From positions 14,190,515-14,254,514 of the forward strand of contig OX104131.1 in assembly GCA_944470555.2 (NCBI GenBank): a stretch of DNA of 64,000 nucleotides, in the 5' to 3' direction. The notes under the pieces were generated by a model. That model was not told the DNA's origin. It searched no databases and saw only the letters and a program-made list of their open reading frames with translations. This document shows, piece by piece, positions 59,901 to 64,000 of this stretch. The position numbers and the translations under genes are program-made. Source of the stretch: Heterobilharzia americana. Taxonomy: Eukaryota; Platyhelminthes; Trematoda; Strigeidida; Schistosomatidae. Numbering within the stretch: position 1 is the first letter of the stretch; each line of letters starts with the position of its first letter.

Positions 59901-60900
59901 GTAATCTGGTTGCTATCACCTCCGAGTGGGCGAAATTTTTGTCCAGCCATCTACAGATATAGTGAAAAGCAAAGGTTGTTCTCAGCGTAAACATTGCTGC
60001 TGTGCAACCAAGTGTCAAATTCCGCGAAAAGAGCAAACAAAAGCCCCATCGCTTGCTCAAGCCGCTATCACCGTACACAGACAGGGCGATAATCGGAGCA
60101 AAAAGTACCAAGGATGCCAGAAACTGTCATGTTGTGGATGTTTCGCTGAAAGTTGTCAGACGTCCACAACTTTCCATGGTCCCTTGGACGTTTTTACGCT
60201 GTTGGTGAGCGCAGCAACGCTCTGTGTTGTGAGGAGTACCACTGAATGCCTTAACGCCATAGTGAAGGGACCCGGGAGTAAGATAGAGAAGCTAGGGTCA
60301 CCCTGCTCCGACGTATCGCCGAAAATCGTAATCTTCACAAAAGCCTGCTACCATCTGGTGCTAGAGATATCAAAATGAGTGTAGACTGTCTACCTCCGTT
60401 CTGGTATGAAAAGAAGCACAAAGACGGCAATGGTACAGAAGTATTCATGAGTAGCCAGTTCGAAAGTGGACGCACTACGGACACTAATGAAAGAGCCTTG
60501 AAACTCAGTATGGTGTCACTTCTCAACCAGAAACACCAAGTACTTGACAAAGAAAGTTTATCGAACTCTTGATAACAATATGGAAAAGAAGCAACAACTG
60601 CTACAAGAAGTACTCACGGTGGCGACTACAGGGATTTCAACGCCTCGGCAGTCCACCTAAGATAGGAAAATACTTCACACGGCCGGGTATTTAAGTGAAA
60701 CTTGCCAGATGCCAATTTATGTCTAGGCTGCGTGAGAAGATGGGGAAGAGAGATGCCGGAGATCAAACGGAAAACCACTGAAACAGGATTATCTTGTCAC
60801 TTACTGTCAACTTCAGGTAGACAATGCACGCGGCAGCTACCGCGCCATGGTAATTTCCGATCAGAAAAGCAGCGAAACAGTCGCGATGGACGAACCCTCG
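56990..60900. other. Unassigned, decayed sequence
   Basis: A more GC-balanced region with many short frames, none recognised with confidence. The longest, 59926-60378 (plus, 150 codons, Cys-rich), has no visible domain and overlaps a 113-codon frame on the other strand. Around 57850-58140 (plus) a faint LINE RT-like stretch (ALVYNAKDAANSYQIALSNG, then GWKAS) may be present. Confidence 0.35.
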
Positions 60901-60937
60901 TCTCTACCTCCACTACGGCAAAGCAAACTACGCGGCC

Positions 60938-61350
60938 ATGAGCCAGTCTCCATCAAGACCACCATGGCTTCAAAATTCGCTTGTGGTATCCTCACGCTTG
61001 AGAAAGGATATAGTTACCCTAGAACAGGTGCAGAGAAGGGCTACAAAGAAAGCAATTGGGTTACTGCACAAACCGTACCCAGATCACTTGGTTGCTCTTA
61101 AGCTGCATCCGGCACAACACCGGAGGATCAGAGGGGATATGATCATGCTGTATGACATCACCCACAATCCCCTTCATCCTAAAAGACCCCCTCTTGGCTT
61201 TAACCGGAGACGCCAACTGAGGGGTCACCCGTTAAGAATAAAGAATGAGAGAGCACGAACAACGATCCATGCTAACTCGTTGGCAGTTAGGGTTTTTTAA
61301 ACTATGGAACTCCCTTCCCTCAGCAGTTTTTACAGCCTTATTCCCTAGTA
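60938..61350 (+). mobile_element. LINE ORF2 C-terminal remnant
   Basis: The plus frame reads LRKDIVTLEQVQRRATKKAI, then HRRIRGDMIMLYDITHNPLH, then RRRQLRGHPLRIKNERA. A frame change then gives a WNSLPSA-like end near 61315. It is the same C-terminal region as 56381-56974 but a different copy on the other strand. Confidence 0.7.
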
Positions 61351-61989
61351 CCTTCTAAAGAGGGTTAAACGTACTCCCTAAGTTTTGTGGCACCGACGAA
61401 CTGTACTCCAGAAGCTTTCCGTTATCTGCAGATCAAGTGCAGTAATACTACATTCAGACCAGATTTATTAGCAATCGAATATCTCTGTCCTTTCATGTTT
61501 TTCGGAACTAGGAGAATAATTGTGACCATTCCAAATCCACAACGTACTCCAATAAGACAGATGTAAAACCCAAGGAACCGGCATCCACTAATTCTACAAC
61601 ACAAAGTTTGAAGTTTTGAAAGCGAAACAGTAGGCTTCTCTTGTAATTCAGGAGGAAAGTTGGTCACAAAAGAGAGCTGTCTAGAGAAGATTCAGATGAT
61701 AACACACTCACTTCTTTAAGGAATCCACACAGGATTGGGGTCCGAGAGAACAAAGGTCAGTCCAGGCACATCACAACCAGAAACTCGAGGTAAAGCCAGG
61801 GGTCCTATATTGGTCAAGAGTGTGAAGAAAATTTACCAGGCAGGGAGCATCACTTCAAAAGACCTGGGCATGGATTTCCTCCCTGGGCTAGGGGTTGACG
61901 TTTCGTGCCACCGTTGAAACACCTGACAAAACACCAGCCTGCTGTGTGTGCCAACAGTCCGAGTAGTTTCCACGCGAGTGGGAACGCTC

Positions 61990-62190
61990 CATACTTTCCC
62001 TCATCTTCAAAGAAAAAGACCAGTAGAACTCAGGTTACGGTCAACCTCTCAAGCCCCTTGAAGCAGTGCAGGAATTAGTGGAAGTTCTGTTGGACGACTA
62101 CACCCGAAACACCGGAACCGCAAGCATCCACTTTACAAGGCCGAACACGGCTTCAGAAAGAGTAAGTTCTGTGCGTCTGACGCCCTAGAG
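61990..62190 (+). mobile_element. LINE RT N-terminal remnant
   Basis: The plus strand reads LIFKEKDPVELRLRSTS near 61998 (IFKKG....NYRPIS in relatives) and, in a shifted frame, KAEHGFRKSKFCASDALETY near 62145 (QHGFR.G.SC...L). It is short and isolated, and lies downstream of the C-terminal remnant at 60938, so it is a separate copy. Confidence 0.55.
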
Positions 62191-64000
62191 ACATATGTGT
62201 TATGATTTGGAGACCAATACATGCTATGGCCTCCAACGACGTACAGATATTAGCTGTCAGTCACCAACATTCAGCAGATTCCTAGTTGATCGCCCCACCC
62301 GGCTTATTAGTGGAAAAGACACGATGGACGTGTGGAAACGTATATTAGGGTCAAAAGACCGAAGGTCCAAACAAGGAAAATACAGCCAATATACAGATAG
62401 TTCACTGTTTAAAATAATAATACTGGTTGGCTGATCCAGAGTCTGTCCAACTGCAGATGTGAAAACATAAAATATATTTTGATTGGTAGCTCTCCAGGCA
62501 ACGCTTTTCCTTCCATCGCCATACCAAGATCAACAACGACGTTTCGTGCAAAACTAGGGCCCCAACACCATGAAAACCAGATAGTTAGCTGAGACCTTCA
62601 GGTCCCTGTCCACGTAGATTTTTGGGATCTGGTCAAGGCTTTTGGCTACCTAGTGAAAACTTCTCGGTGGGATCTTAGTGGATAGTTTCTGTCCTTGCTA
62701 TGGGACTGCTTAGGCGACAAAGAATTCTGTACCAAAGTTAACAGGGTATTGTCATGCTAAAGATAATCATCCTCCGGAGTTACATATGGGAAACTTCTGC
62801 CGCCAACGAACTGCCTTCTATAGGGTCTAAGTTTTCCAGTTTCCGCTGCAACTGAGGAACAGTAGGCCGTGGAGGCTCATGCAGTCTGAAAGGAACTCCA
62901 GTACACTACAAGATTACCATGGATGCTGTATCGATATGAGACCTTGGCCCTCACACTCTTGGTTCTCTTAATATGCGTAGCGAATCGAAGTTCAATTGCA
63001 GGATTCTGACTAATCTGACTGAATTGGTCACATAAGTATTACTCAGTAGTCATTATGGCGACTTATCAGAAGGGAGGTTGAATTTCCCAATAAGAGTTGG
63101 GAACATATATGCGATCACATTTCATCTCATTTTACGTCTGCAGCTACTGGGAATCACTAGCAGCTGGGAGTGACAGCCACTATCTTTGCTGATCTCTAAG
63201 ACAGGTGTGCGATGACATATTGTGTCCATCGAATTAGGACACGTACTAGGCTTGGGAAAGCAACTCGCATCGCGCTATCGCTTTAGTTACTTTTATCTTT
63301 ATCCCAATCCACTTATACTGATATTGTTGTTATTGGCATGATCCATTATTCTGCCTTAAGAATGATAAGTCACTTGCGTATATTTCAAACGAATGTAGTA
63401 AGCATCATAAAATATTTATCAGATAAGAATACTTGATGTTTGCTCTTCTGCAGAATAGTAAGACTGGTTTATTTACCAGAATGGTTGTTATATGCCTTGA
63501 AATGAAGTTTGAAAACTTTTAATACGCCTCTAAGCATCATCAATACTAGGTTTAATCTGATGTTCAAGCTGTTTGAACGTTGTCTTGAAATTAGGTGTTA
63601 ACTCTTTTGTTACACTGGCTAGGGCGCTTTTCTCAACTTGACCAATAAGAATCGAGATCCCTAAGTACACTTTCTGAAGGTCAATGGATTTTCTCATTGC
63701 ATTGTCTTCCTCGCTTCGCTAATTGATTGTTGTCTATTAGGTGTAATCTGTCTTCAAATCTGAAAAGTGATTAGGTGAGGGGTATTTTAGGTCCACATAC
63801 ATCATATTGTACTAAATATTTCCTTTTCTTAGTTGAACAGAGCAAGGCTATGAGAAGCATCTCGTCATACTGGACAAGCAATTAGTCGTAGTTGAGTTTA
63901 TTGGAGTATTAAGGATCTTCCAATGAAAGTTGTACGACTGTTTGATGTGACAGATAACGAGAGTTATTTTTGTGAATAAAACTAGGGTTTCGACGCAGTT
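62191..64000. other. No gene recognised
   Basis: No frames, RNA genes or shared repeats that I can support. Base composition returns towards AT-rich after about 63250. Confidence 0.45.

Noticed and set aside
59926..60378. 150-codon Cys-rich plus-strand frame
   Set aside because: No domain, overlapping open frame on the other strand and decayed surroundings; probably chance.

Overview
The window looks like nuclear DNA of a blood fluke (genus Schistosoma; I cannot fix the species). It is AT-rich, has no prokaryotic gene layout, and is dominated by retroelement debris of kinds known from schistosomes: RTE-clade LINEs, Penelope-like elements (PLEs) with a GIY-YIG endonuclease, CR1/Jockey-like LINE pieces, Ty3/Gypsy and BEL/Pao remnants, tRNA-like SINEs, and hammerhead-ribozyme repeats of the type described as schistosome Sm-alpha. 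Most long reading frames here are broken transposon proteins or their antisense shadows.

Left part (1-12 kb): a 5' RTE fragment is cut by the window edge. Two near-identical RTE copies then lie head to head (3474-6756 minus, 8049-11215 plus). Each has its own target-site duplication. A minus-strand PLE occupies the space between them and appears to be interrupted by the plus copy, because PLE reverse-transcriptase sequence resumes beyond it.

Middle part: a perfect (TAC)287 array (12946-13806); a palindromic element carrying a textbook hammerhead ribozyme (15361-15590); LINE RT pieces (17.9-18.8 kb); SINEs and two Sm-alpha-like palindromes (23.3 and 30.4 kb); three further RTE copies (29.3, 32.7 and 46.6 kb), two of which have lost their middle but kept both ends; a decayed Gypsy pol; a LINE at 36 kb; a second, internally deleted PLE at 43.3 kb; a probable solo LTR at 48.6 kb; and a minus-strand LINE at 49-50.6 kb.

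Right part (50-64 kb): more GC-balanced and badly decayed, with a BEL/Pao RT at 54.5-55.5 kb, LINE tails at 56.4 and 60.9 kb and an RT start at 62 kb. Much of it I could not assign.

Host coding candidates are few and rest on splice sites and codon-like sequence rather than homology: a terminal exon at 22988-23212 (minus), a signal-peptide first exon at 38320-38508 (plus), and a set of small exons between 38873 and 41258 (minus). I recognise none of them. No rRNA, true tRNA or CRISPR array was seen.
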